Shown here: in pieces, positions 8,476-14,576 of the stretch | How positions within the stretch are numbered: position 1 is the stretch's first letter | Layout: each line of letters begins with the position of its first letter | IMG/VR virus record: IMGVR_UViG_3300031857_000295 | Location: 1-50,422 of that record | Direction: 5' to 3' (one strand) | From: a virus | DNA: 50,422 nucleotides | Notes under the pieces: generated by a model | What the model saw: the letters and a program-made list of their open reading frames with translations, nothing else | Database searches by the model: none | Told to the model about the DNA's origin: nothing | Program-made: the position numbers and the translations under genes

Positions 8476-8529
8476 ATGCCTTAACTGGCGTTAGGCTCTG
8501 CCATGTCTTAACTGTGGTTAAGCTCTCCC
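8476..8529. repeat. Two tandem 27-bp units, each with a palindromic core (possible operators)
   Basis: Units 8476-8502 and 8503-8529 align without gaps at 22 of 27 positions. Each has the core TTAACTG-NN-GTTA. The second core is CTTAACTGTGGTTAAG at 8507-8522, an inverted repeat of CTTAAC and GTTAAG arms. Further copies lie at 10281-10298 and 13286-13301. The pair ends 21 bp before the -35 element of the promoter for the 8638 gene, a location suited to an activator or a cooperative repressor. The cognate protein is unknown. Confidence 0.6.
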
Positions 8530-8550
8530 GTTTTAATTCGCTAAGTCGAT

Positions 8551-8579
8551 TTGGTCTAAGCGTCTATCTGGTCTATATA
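8551..8579 (+). promoter_or_regulatory. Rightward promoter of the 8638 gene
   Basis: TTGGTC (8551-8556) and TATATA (8574-8579) are separated by 17 nt. The twelve bases TTTGGTCTAAGC at 8550-8561 recur exactly at 13193-13204, where the same 17-nt spacing leads to TATAAC. The shared layout supports both sites being promoters. The leader to the ATG at 8638 would be about 50 nt. Confidence 0.5.
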
Positions 8580-8637
8580 TAAATCACTGGCGGGGAAGTC
8601 CTGCCAGATACACTTAAACGAATGGAATAAACACTTT

Positions 8638-9492
8638 ATGACTAATGTATCTCTTATTGCTTCCGGTATCGAACAACATCGTGACGGAACGGCGCAAGCG
8701 CAAGCGGGTATTGCTAACATCTCGCAAGGTATCATGGATAACTGGTTCTACTCAATGCGCTGGTCGTATGGTTCGGGTGATAACGAAGTGTCCGGCGTTT
8801 CCAATCTCGGCGATATGTTCAAGCACAAGTCGAACGGCAACGATGGCGCTGACTCCAAGTATCTTCCCGCTATGTATCGGGCGGTTGCGGATAACTTCGG
8901 TATTGAAGGCGCTATGTCCTCGGCTGATAAGATGGCGTTTCAACGTGCGTTCACTATTGCTGCGGCTCGGTTCGCTGAGGTTCCCGTTGAAATTGTCCAA
9001 GCTAACGTCAAGCGCAAGGGTAAGACTGTTAAGATTGCTGCGGTTCAAGTGCCTGCTTCGGTCGCGTATGATTTGGCTGACGATAACGGCGCTCCTAATG
9101 ATTTAGGGCGCGAGCTTATGGAACGGGTAAAGTCTAATCTTGAATTGCAATCGGCTGTTGTGCCTGACGATGCCAAGCTATTCGAGCAAGCTCAAGCCCT
9201 CAAGGTCAACTGCGTTGGCGGTCAACATCCAGTATTCGGCAAGGTTCCGTCTGCCACCGACATTGCTAACAGGTTGCATCCTTCGGCTGTTGGTGCTGGT
9301 GTCATGCAAGCTAAGGGTAACAGGTCTAAGCCAGTCAATGCCGACAAGTTCGGCGAGTCTCTAGAGTTTGTGACTAAGTGCTTAGACGAAGTGCTAGGCG
9401 ATAATGACGAAGCTGGGTTTGCTCCATCAACTGCGGTTGAAGACAAGCTGCGCGCTCTGGCTGAAAAGATTGCTGCCTATTTCGCAGCGTGA
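8638..9492 (+). CDS. Unknown protein encoded by an isolated transcription unit (284 aa)
   Basis: I do not recognise this family. The protein is soluble, Ala-rich and probably mixed alpha/beta. It has no nucleotide-binding loop, zinc site or membrane segment. Visible blocks are DNWFYSMRWSYGSGDNE (residues 33-49), a basic patch QANVKRKGKTVKIAAVQVP near residues 121-139, and a helical C-terminus ending EKIAAYFAA. The gene stands alone. It has its own promoter and tandem palindromes upstream, and a strong UUCG-loop terminator 33 nt downstream. Such wiring suggests heavy, separately timed expression. It faces the structural operon across the control region and precedes the candidate origin. Roles in host takeover, DNA binding or anti-defence are possible but unproven. 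Confidence 0.8.
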   Translation: MTNVSLIASGIEQHRDGTAQAQAGIANISQGIMDNWFYSMRWSYGSGDNEVSGVSNLGDMFKHKSNGNDGADSKYLPAMYRAVADNFGIEGAMSSADKMAFQRAFTIAAARFAEVPVEIVQANVKRKGKTVKIAAVQVPASVAYDLADDNGAPNDLGRELMERVKSNLELQSAVVPDDAKLFEQAQALKVNCVGGQHPVFGKVPSATDIANRLHPSAVGAGVMQAKGNRSKPVNADKFGESLEFVTKCLDEVLGDNDEAGFAPSTAVEDKLRALAEKIAAYFAA

Positions 9493-9525
9493 TTAACTGG
9501 CGGGGGCTGCGGCTCCCGCCTTCCG

Positions 9526-9556
9526 CCTCGCGGCCTTCGGGTCGCGGGGTTTTTTT
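9526..9556 (+). terminator. Rho-independent terminator after the 8638 gene
   Basis: A 10-bp stem pairs 9526-9535 with 9540-9549 (with wobble pairs) around a TTCG tetraloop and is followed directly by seven T (9550-9556). A C(UUCG)G loop and U-tract are the textbook form. It isolates the upstream gene from the candidate origin. Confidence 0.88.
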
Positions 9557-9568
9557 GCGTCCGCGTCG

Positions 9569-9611
9569 GGGCGCGGATTTTTCCGCGCCCTTTGTCCCCG
9601 AAGGGGACAAA
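9569..9611. other. Two further perfect hairpins behind the terminator
   Basis: A 9-bp stem joins 9569-9577 to 9582-9590 with a T4 loop. The next 9-bp stem joins 9591-9599 (TTTGTCCCC) to 9603-9611 with a GAA loop. They abut each other and follow the terminator by 12 nt. They may be back-up termination or RNA-end protection structures. On the minus strand the outer stem would not be followed by a T-run. Confidence 0.6.
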
Positions 9612-9652
9612 CAAACAAATTAACGCCAATCGAAGATTGTCATAATTAATCT

Positions 9653-9730
9653 ATGATAGAAGTGATGATAGTCACCAATGATAGTGTTCTACCTATGATA
9701 GTCACTTATCCATGATAGTTGCGGTGATAG
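9653..9730 (+). repeat. Iteron-like ATGATAG repeats
   Basis: ATGATAG occurs at 9653, 9665, 9678, 9695 and 9712, and a sixth shorter copy TGATAG lies at 9725. Spacings are 12, 13, 17, 17 and about 12 bp. Two copies extend to ATGATAGTCAC. All are in the same orientation in a gene-free region, which is the arrangement of initiator-binding iterons. Confidence 0.65.
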
Positions 9731-9735
9731 TAAGG

Positions 9736-9783
9736 GCTAACTGGTTGGGTGAGCGCCTGAGCTAACTGGTTGGGTGAGCGCCT
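9736..9783 (+). repeat. Direct repeat of 23 bp, two copies
   Basis: The 23-bp unit at 9736-9758, starting GCTAACTGG and ending GAGCGCCT, is repeated exactly at 9761-9783 after two bases. It follows the ATGATAG array and precedes a long palindrome. Confidence 0.8.
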
Positions 9784-9787
9784 CGAC

Positions 9788-9811
9788 CGTTAGGTTGAAC
9801 TCAACCTAACG
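9788..9811. repeat. Perfect 24-bp palindromic site with 11-bp arms
   Basis: Arm CGTTAGGTTGA (9788-9798) is mirrored by TCAACCTAACG (9801-9811) with AC between. No T-run follows, so it is not a terminator. It may be a protein-binding or cruciform site in the candidate origin. Confidence 0.8.
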
Positions 9812-10200
9812 TCCAAAATGGGCAAAGTCAACAAGAAAATGCAAAGTAGGCAAAATAATGCAAAGTTATGGTGCGGCTTTAAAACAATAACTTTAGTTTT
9901 CCTTATTTTTCAATGGTTTACACCCCTATTGTAGAAAGTTATAAAGTTATTGGGTTGTGAAGCCGGATTTTGATTTTTGACAGTGCGCATCTGTCCGACC
10001 CCTTCTATGCAGTGCGAAGGGCAAAAAGTGCCGGGCTCTCTATTTTCCCTACTACATTATAACTTTAAAACTATACTATACTACTACCCCCAAAAACTCC
10101 CACACTTCTGCGCCTCTCCAGCCATCCTCATATTGTTAGAAAACCAATGAGGGACTTCTAACATTACACAAAGTCCTACAATACCAAATCCCACCCTCAT
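9812..10200. other. AT-rich non-coding tract, candidate DNA-unwinding part of an origin
   Basis: No credible gene is seen. Repeated AAAGTTAT and TATAACTTTA words occur around 9860-10075. A nested inverted repeat lies at 10134-10163 (TGTTAGAA with TTCTAACA). GAGGGACTT occurs twice, near 10149-10158 and 10209-10218. Together with the iterons, direct repeats and palindrome just upstream, the tract looks like a replication origin, but no initiator site has been proven. Confidence 0.45.
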
Positions 10201-10229
10201 TTGACATAAGAGGGACTTTATGCTAATTT
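10201..10229 (+). promoter_or_regulatory. Strong rightward promoter for the early operon
   Basis: A perfect TTGACA (10201-10206) is followed after 17 nt by TAATTT (10224-10229), with TG one base upstream of the -10 (extended -10). It would start transcription near 10236, about 76 nt before the first early gene at 10312. It is the closest match to consensus on the plus strand. Confidence 0.62.
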
Positions 10230-10280
10230 AAATAATCGGCAGGACGTCGATGACCCCGCACACCAGTGCAAACACAAAAC

Positions 10281-10298
10281 GCTTAACTGGAGTTAAGC
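10281..10298. promoter_or_regulatory. Palindromic site directly before the first early ribosome site
   Basis: GCTTAACTGGAGTTAAGC has 8-bp arms with a 2-bp centre. It ends exactly where AAGGAGCAA (10299-10307) begins. As DNA it matches the core of the tandem units at 8476-8529. As RNA it would form a hairpin touching the ribosome site of the 10312 gene, so either transcriptional or translational control is possible. Confidence 0.6.
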
Positions 10299-10311
10299 AA
10301 GGAGCAACACA

Positions 10312-10512
10312 ATGACACAGGTCTTATGCAGAGACTGCTACACGCCGTTCGCAGTTGAACGGTTCCGCCTAGGCTACACTACATGCCTAGACTGCGGCGA
10401 CACCGCTGCGCGGCAGGTCGTATTCACGACCGCACCAATCAACAAGTCCAACTACATGCTGATTACTAACGTAACCGAGCTGGCTCAACTCAACCCAAAG
10501 AGGACATCATGA
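10312..10512 (+). CDS. Small zinc-ribbon-like protein (66 aa)
   Basis: Two cysteine pairs, C6-x2-C9 and C25-x2-C28, lie 15 residues apart and would bind one zinc. The C-terminal half contains NKSNYMLITNVTEL. The function is unknown; small zinc ribbons in early phage operons often bind nucleic acid or host proteins. It is the first gene after the strong promoter at 10201. The ATG follows AAGGAGCAA by 4 nt, and its stop overlaps the next start as ATGA. Confidence 0.65.
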   Translation: MTQVLCRDCYTPFAVERFRLGYTTCLDCGDTAARQVVFTTAPINKSNYMLITNVTELAQLNPKRTS

Positions 10513-10721
10513 TGACCGACTTCTACACCTACGTGCTTAGCTACTACGGACCGTATGGCCTCTACCCAATGGGCGTTACGTTAGCCGACGTGAAGGCAGC
10601 GACCGAGATACACAAGAAGCGCACACGCATAGCCTTCGACGGAGACAGCCACGACAGAGAGCAAGTGCGCGACATACTGATAGCGATGTTCGGTTACGAA
10701 TGGCCGGAGGATGCAGCGTGA
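10509..10721 (+). CDS. Small early protein, unknown (70 aa)
   Basis: The product has a Tyr/Gly-rich N-terminus (FYTYVLSYYGPYGLYPMG) and a helical, charged C-terminal half. I do not recognise it. Two adjacent ATG codons (10509 and 10512) are possible starts; the first gives an ATGA overlap with the zinc-ribbon gene. The stop TGA shares a base with the next ATG (TGATG), so the genes are coupled. Confidence 0.6.
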   Translation: MMTDFYTYVLSYYGPYGLYPMGVTLADVKAATEIHKKRTRIAFDGDSHDREQVRDILIAMFGYEWPEDAA

Positions 10722-10882
10722 TGAAAAGTAAGTCAGCACTATTCGCCAAAGGCACCGCACTACGTGCGCAGCTGGAAGCCAGAGGCTACGAAATCATCGA
10801 CGTGGATGTCGAAGTGCCAGACGAACTCAAAGGTATGAGCATGGCGCAGATATACGAGAAACTAAAGGAGCAAGACCAATGA
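10721..10882 (+). CDS. Small early protein, unknown (53 aa)
   Basis: The product starts MKSKSALFAKGTALRAQLEA and has an acidic middle (IDVDVEVPDEL) and a helical end. The ATG at 10721 overlaps the previous stop and has GGAGG 10 nt upstream, so I prefer it over an in-frame start at 10700. No domain is recognised. Confidence 0.55.
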   Translation: MKSKSALFAKGTALRAQLEARGYEIIDVDVEVPDELKGMSMAQIYEKLKEQDQ

Positions 10883-10974
10883 ACACCATACTACACGCAG
10901 CAGCCGAGATATTCTTCACGAGCGCAGGCATCTTCGCAATCTGGGCGATACACAACACACTCAAGGGGAAGTGA
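10879..10974 (+). CDS. Putative 31-aa membrane peptide
   Basis: The peptide is essentially one hydrophobic helix (AEIFFTSAGIFAIWAIH) with a basic end (LKGK), enough to span a membrane. The start overlaps the previous stop as ATGA, and AAAGGAGCAA lies 6 nt upstream. The stop is one base before the next ATG. The perfect fit between two genes and the good ribosome site argue that it is expressed. Target and role are unknown. Confidence 0.55.
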   Translation: MNTILHAAAEIFFTSAGIFAIWAIHNTLKGK

Positions 10975-10975
10975 C

Positions 10976-11437
10976 ATGGGTTACAGGTCAGAGGTAGACA
11001 TAGTCTTCTACGTGCCTAACGACAGTGAGACAGCATACGGACTGCTCAAGTTATGGTTTGACGAAAACTATCCGCATGCTGAAGCGAAGGACGAGTGGTG
11101 CGCCACCATCCAGTATGACGAGGAGAACCTAGCTATCTTGGTCTCATACCAAGACGTCAAATGGTATGACTCATACGAGCACCCGCAAGCGGTGGAGAAG
11201 GCGTTCGAGGACATCGACACACTGCTAGACCACCAGCACCTAACTGCAGTGGCCCAAGGCTTAACGCCAGTTAAGGAAGACAACCCAGACATCACGCCGT
11301 TCAACGTAGCGTGGGAGTTCGTAAGATTAGGAGAGGAGGACAATGACACAGAGATGCGCATGAGCGCCAATGCAGACTATGTAATAGCGGTAAACCGCTC
11401 AACAGAAATATCATTCACACCAAGGAAAACAACATGA
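10976..11437 (+). CDS. MGYRSEV-type conserved phage protein, unknown (153 aa)
   Basis: The N-terminus MGYRSEVDIVFYV is one I have seen in many phage and bacterial hypothetical proteins without a known role. The rest is acidic and alternates strands and helices (IQYDEENLAILVSYQDVKWY; AWEFVRLGEEDNDTEM), compatible with a small alpha/beta fold. No catalytic motif is obvious. It carries a CTTAAC-N4-GTTAAG copy inside its coding sequence (11260-11275). Its stop overlaps the next start as ATGA. Confidence 0.7.
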   Translation: MGYRSEVDIVFYVPNDSETAYGLLKLWFDENYPHAEAKDEWCATIQYDEENLAILVSYQDVKWYDSYEHPQAVEKAFEDIDTLLDHQHLTAVAQGLTPVKEDNPDITPFNVAWEFVRLGEEDNDTEMRMSANADYVIAVNRSTEISFTPRKTT

Positions 11438-11613
11438 CATTCGAAGAGAAACAAGCACTGCGCGAGATGCGCGACGACATGGTAGACGAGCACGACAAGA
11501 GCCTGATTAAGAAAGCACTCAACTATATCTACGACGTCGAGCGCAAGCTGGCAGCGATACGGGTGTTTGCAAAGGCCATCGACGCCGAGTCCAAGACCAA
11601 GGGAGAAGAATAA
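11434..11613 (+). CDS. Small charged helical protein, unknown (59 aa)
   Basis: This single, mostly helical, highly charged polypeptide begins MTFEEKQALREMRDDM and has KKALNYIYDVERKLAAIRVF in the middle. The ATG overlaps the previous stop (ATGA), and AAGGAAAACAAC precedes it. Its TAA shares a base with the next ATG. No family is recognised. Confidence 0.6.
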   Translation: MTFEEKQALREMRDDMVDEHDKSLIKKALNYIYDVERKLAAIRVFAKAIDAESKTKGEE

Positions 11614-11885
11614 TGCTAACCGCAGTTAAGCGGTGGCTGACGTTCCACTTGGTTAAGATAGCGTCACAGCTGGACGGTGAGTTATTCATGCGTCTGTGCG
11701 AGGTGGCTGTAATGGCTAAGTACTTAGACCAGATGGACGTGGTGCGCCTCGAACAAGAGCATGCCCATGACCACGACTATTATAACGAGAGGGAAGACTA
11801 TGACACAGATAGCAATACGACATATAACATCAACGCAACCAACAAGACCAACAAGACCAACAAGACCAACCGCAAATTCCACTAA
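11613..11885 (+). CDS. Early protein with Asn-Lys-Thr repeat tail (90 aa)
   Basis: The first 45 residues are helical and amphipathic; the rest is polar and low in complexity (His/Asp/Tyr, then NKT repeats). The repeats come from a 9-bp tandem array at 11841-11867 that is also read in another frame by the next gene. A palindromic copy (11615-11631) overlaps the start codon region. The function is unknown, and the last 28 residues may matter little because of the overlap. Confidence 0.55.
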   Translation: MLTAVKRWLTFHLVKIASQLDGELFMRLCEVAVMAKYLDQMDVVRLEQEHAHDHDYYNEREDYDTDSNTTYNINATNKTNKTNKTNRKFH

Positions 11886-12114
11886 TAACGTAGTAGGCAT
11901 AGGCACAGTGCTGCCGGGCCGCGAAGATAACGCAGCGGATATAGCTACTATCAAGCTCTTAACCGAGGTTGAGGCTATGCGCCGCCAGCTACGCGCACTC
12001 GAACCGCAGCTTAGCAAGATGATAACGGATTTCGGCTGGCGTCGTGGTAACAGTGGCTACCGTGAGTTCTTCCTACGCAACGAGCTGAACCGCCAGCAAT
12101 ACACGGAGAAATGA
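11800..12114 (+). CDS. Early protein overlapping the preceding gene (104 aa)
   Basis: Starting at MTQIAIRHIT (ATG 11800, preceded by GAGGGAAG), the frame overlaps the 90-aa gene by 86 nt. Its N-terminal part has PTR repeats from the shared 9-bp array. The C-terminal 60 residues are a regular helical region (LLTEVEAMRRQLRALEPQLSKMITDFGWRR) followed by a basic end, and look like the functional part. An in-frame ATG further upstream has no better site. The family is unknown. Confidence 0.55.
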   Translation: MTQIAIRHITSTQPTRPTRPTRPTANSTNNVVGIGTVLPGREDNAADIATIKLLTEVEAMRRQLRALEPQLSKMITDFGWRRGNSGYREFFLRNELNRQQYTEK

Positions 12115-12115
12115 G

Positions 12116-12274
12116 ATGACCGAGGCAAAGAAGCTGACCAAAGACCGGAACTACTACCGGATGCTGAGTGACGCAGAGTTAATCGCCTATACCAAGACCC
12201 ATACGCAGCTAACCGAGTTAGAGGTCGTGCTAGCAGAACGCCTCAAAGAGGCACGTAGGTTACACCACATATAA
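12116..12274 (+). CDS. Small charged helical protein, unknown (52 aa)
   Basis: The ATG at 12116 lies one base after the previous stop, and GGAG is 10 nt upstream. The 52-residue product is a charged helix pair (LSDAELIAYTKTHTQLTELEVVLAERLKEARRL) with heptad-like leucines, so it may oligomerise. No domain is recognised. Confidence 0.55.
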   Translation: MTEAKKLTKDRNYYRMLSDAELIAYTKTHTQLTELEVVLAERLKEARRLHHI

Positions 12275-12291
12275 GCAAAGGAGAAGATACC

Positions 12292-13191
12292 ATGTTAAAC
12301 TGGAGCACATACAACGCACTACCCCGCCTACACAGCTACGCAGCTGCACTAAAGCGTTGGGAAGAAACCGTCCCAATCAGAGGCGATGCAAACGGAACCA
12401 AGCCGATAGGCAGGCGCGACCAGAAGTGGTTTAGCATCTGGAAGCGCGACGACAAGGCAGTGTGTATCGGATACTCATACTGGAAGGACAAGGGCAAAGC
12501 TCTACTAGCTTACTACCCAGACGGGCGTGTGGCTATCGAGCAGAATATAGGTGCATCATGTCGTGAGCGCATACAGCGTATCGCAGGGCTAAACATCCAG
12601 CGTAAGTCGGGCGAGGACTGGGTGGCTGCAGCTACATACCAAGACGGAGAGGAAGTCATCGGGCATTACCCGCTGCAGCTACGCTACAATAGCCCACGCA
12701 AGGCGACATTCATCCTGCACGAGAACAGGGTCCCTACATACCTCAACCCCGTGCCTGTCTACAGACATGTCCTAAACCGCAAGGCCAAGGCAGAGATAAT
12801 GCCACGGTTCAAACCGTTCATGGATTACGTCGAGGTCATGGCTAAGCTAAGCGTGAACGAAGCGGATATTAGTCCGTGGACCAAGGAGAGCAGAGATAAC
12901 CCGCGCCTACCGACTGCTACCGTCGAAGAGCGTAGGGAGATGGGTATGCCAAACAGATGGACACCTGAATGGCAATTAGGCTTCATTAGCTTAATAGAGA
13001 GCGGCGAGACCGAGAACTGGTACAAGGCTATGACATGGCTGAGCGCAGGTCACTGGCGGTTACTGTTGAACGAAGCCAAGCTCACCGTGATGCACACGGT
13101 GCATAAGGAGTATCGTGACGTGCTGTTCACCAAGGTCAGGGCAGATGCAGGCAAGCTGGTGTATGACCGCTACGGCCAGTATTTCAGGTGA
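12292..13191 (+). CDS. Conserved phage protein, unknown (299 aa)
   Basis: This is a soluble, basic protein. The N-terminal half has a beta-rich pattern (KWFSIWKRDDKAVCIGYSY; LAYYPDGRVAIEQN) and the C-terminal half is helical with several Trp residues. No nucleotide-binding or catalytic motif is evident. GGAG lies 11 nt before the ATG. It is the last gene of the early block; a new promoter for the AAA+/VWA cassette lies directly after its stop at 13194. Similar proteins probably exist in related phages, but I cannot assign a role. Confidence 0.65.
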   Translation: MLNWSTYNALPRLHSYAAALKRWEETVPIRGDANGTKPIGRRDQKWFSIWKRDDKAVCIGYSYWKDKGKALLAYYPDGRVAIEQNIGASCRERIQRIAGLNIQRKSGEDWVAAATYQDGEEVIGHYPLQLRYNSPRKATFILHENRVPTYLNPVPVYRHVLNRKAKAEIMPRFKPFMDYVEVMAKLSVNEADISPWTKESRDNPRLPTATVEERREMGMPNRWTPEWQLGFISLIESGETENWYKAMTWLSAGHWRLLLNEAKLTVMHTVHKEYRDVLFTKVRADAGKLVYDRYGQYFR

Positions 13192-13193
13192 GT

Positions 13194-13222
13194 TTGGTCT
13201 AAGCAGCTACCTGTGGTATAAC
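13194..13222 (+). promoter_or_regulatory. Promoter of the AAA+/VWA cassette
   Basis: TTGGTC (13194-13199) and TATAAC (13217-13222) are 17 nt apart. The context TTTGGTCTAAGC is identical to that of the promoter at 8551-8579. A leader of about 90 nt follows, carrying a CTTAAC/GTTAAG palindrome. Confidence 0.52.
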
Positions 13223-13285
13223 CGTAGGACAATAAAGAGCCGCACAAGCGGACGCAGAGTAACAACCACAACAACCAAGCAAAGT

Positions 13286-13301
13286 CTTAACTGTAGTTAA
13301 G
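13286..13301. promoter_or_regulatory. Palindrome in the leader of the AAA+ gene
   Basis: CTTAACTGTAGTTAAG has 7-bp arms and a 2-bp centre. It lies 7 nt before the AAGGAG of the 13321 gene, in the same relative place as the copy before the 10312 gene. It could act as operator DNA or as a leader RNA hairpin. Confidence 0.58.
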
Positions 13302-13320
13302 CAATAACAAGGAGCATATC

Positions 13321-14394
13321 ATGAGTGCATTAAACTTCGGCACAACTGTGTCACTCGCAGAGGCAGCAAGCCTTATCATCAACTGCCCAAACAATCGGTT
13401 CTTCCTTCAAGGTGAGCCGGGTATTGGCAAGTCTTCTATTATGGGCGCACTGGAGCGGCACTTCGGTGATGCGTATGCCTATGCGTATTTCGACTGCGCA
13501 CAAGCCGACCTTGGCGACATCGCCATGCCGAGTATCAATCGTGACAAGCAGATAACCGAGTATTTCGCTAACGCTGTCTTCCAGATACAATCAGGCAAGC
13601 CTGTGGTTATCATGCTAGACGAGTTCACTAAGGCACCGCAGCCTGTGCAGAATATGCTCCACCCCCTACTGGAGTCGCGCAAGCCACGGCTAGGTAACAA
13701 CGTGCTGCGCGATGGTTCCATCGTGCTTATGACTGGCAACATGGCAGGCGAAGGTCTTGGCGATACAGTCAAGCCACATACACGCAACCGCGTAACTACG
13801 GTTACGGTGCGCAAGCCAGACGCAGACGAGTGGTTGGCATGGGCAGTTACTAACGACATCGACCCTGTGGTTATGGCGTGGGTTAACCAGTTCCCCCATG
13901 CGATGGCGTCCTACATGGACGGTGACCAAGAGAGTAACCCATACATCTTCAACCCCAAGCGGATGCAGGGTAGCTTCGTATCAGGCCGGTCGTTGCAGCT
14001 TGCGTCTAACGACGTACTCAAGCAGCGTGATAAGCTCACGGCCAACGCGCTACTCGCAGCCATGGTGGGCACAATCGGTGAGTCTGCTGCGCGGGACATG
14101 CATGCCTTCGTTGAGTATCAAGACCAGCTACCTACGTGGGATGAAGTCATCAAAGACCCAGCCAAAGCCAAGCTACCCGATAGCCCCGGCGCATGCGCTG
14201 TTATGGTCTTCGGTGCGATTGCCAAGATTGAGCGCAACACAATCACGCCGTTCATGGAGTATGTCGAGCGCATGGCGTCCGAGTGGCAAGCTGTGTTTGC
14301 AATCAACCTGTCTAAGAACCCAGACAAGAAGCAGATTGGCTACACGTCCACCAAGTTCCGTGACTGGGCACTGGCTAACGTAGATATCCTGTGA
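13321..14394 (+). CDS. MoxR-type AAA+ ATPase (357 aa)
   Basis: Residues 31-38 (GEPGIGKS) form Walker A, 95-101 (VVIMLDE) Walker B, and TGN at 138-140 sensor 1. Arginines at 155-157 (TRNR) are placed for an arginine finger. The short AAA+ module followed by a helical lid is typical of MoxR/RavA-like ATPases, which remodel proteins together with VWA-domain partners. The partner is encoded two genes downstream. The ATG follows AAGGAGCATATC. Its stop overlaps the next start as GTGA. It is the first gene after the promoter at 13194. The substrate is unknown. Confidence 0.85.
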   Translation: MSALNFGTTVSLAEAASLIINCPNNRFFLQGEPGIGKSSIMGALERHFGDAYAYAYFDCAQADLGDIAMPSINRDKQITEYFANAVFQIQSGKPVVIMLDEFTKAPQPVQNMLHPLLESRKPRLGNNVLRDGSIVLMTGNMAGEGLGDTVKPHTRNRVTTVTVRKPDADEWLAWAVTNDIDPVVMAWVNQFPHAMASYMDGDQESNPYIFNPKRMQGSFVSGRSLQLASNDVLKQRDKLTANALLAAMVGTIGESAARDMHAFVEYQDQLPTWDEVIKDPAKAKLPDSPGACAVMVFGAIAKIERNTITPFMEYVERMASEWQAVFAINLSKNPDKKQIGYTSTKFRDWALANVDIL

Positions 14395-14576
14395 CCGAGG
14401 AGCTTCACGTCGTGGATGTGAAACGTGTGGTGCCTGTGTCGATATGGCAGGTCAATCTGTCCAACGGCAAAGTCATGCACGTTTCAGCCTTCGACCACCC
14501 CGACGAGCTATCCGCGTACGTATACGCAACTAACAGACTAAAGGAGCAAGCTAATGGCACTAACAGCCGAGCGTAA
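14391..14576 (+). CDS. Small protein between AAA+ and VWA genes, unknown (61 aa)
   Basis: It starts with GTG, overlapping the ATPase stop (GTGA). The 61-residue product has a beta-like pattern (VVPVSIWQVNLSNGKVMHVSAF) and a helical end. Its last 23 nt overlap the next gene. The overlap on both sides suggests it is translated as part of the cassette. No domain is recognised. Confidence 0.5.
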   Translation: MTEELHVVDVKRVVPVSIWQVNLSNGKVMHVSAFDHPDELSAYVYATNRLKEQANGTNSRA

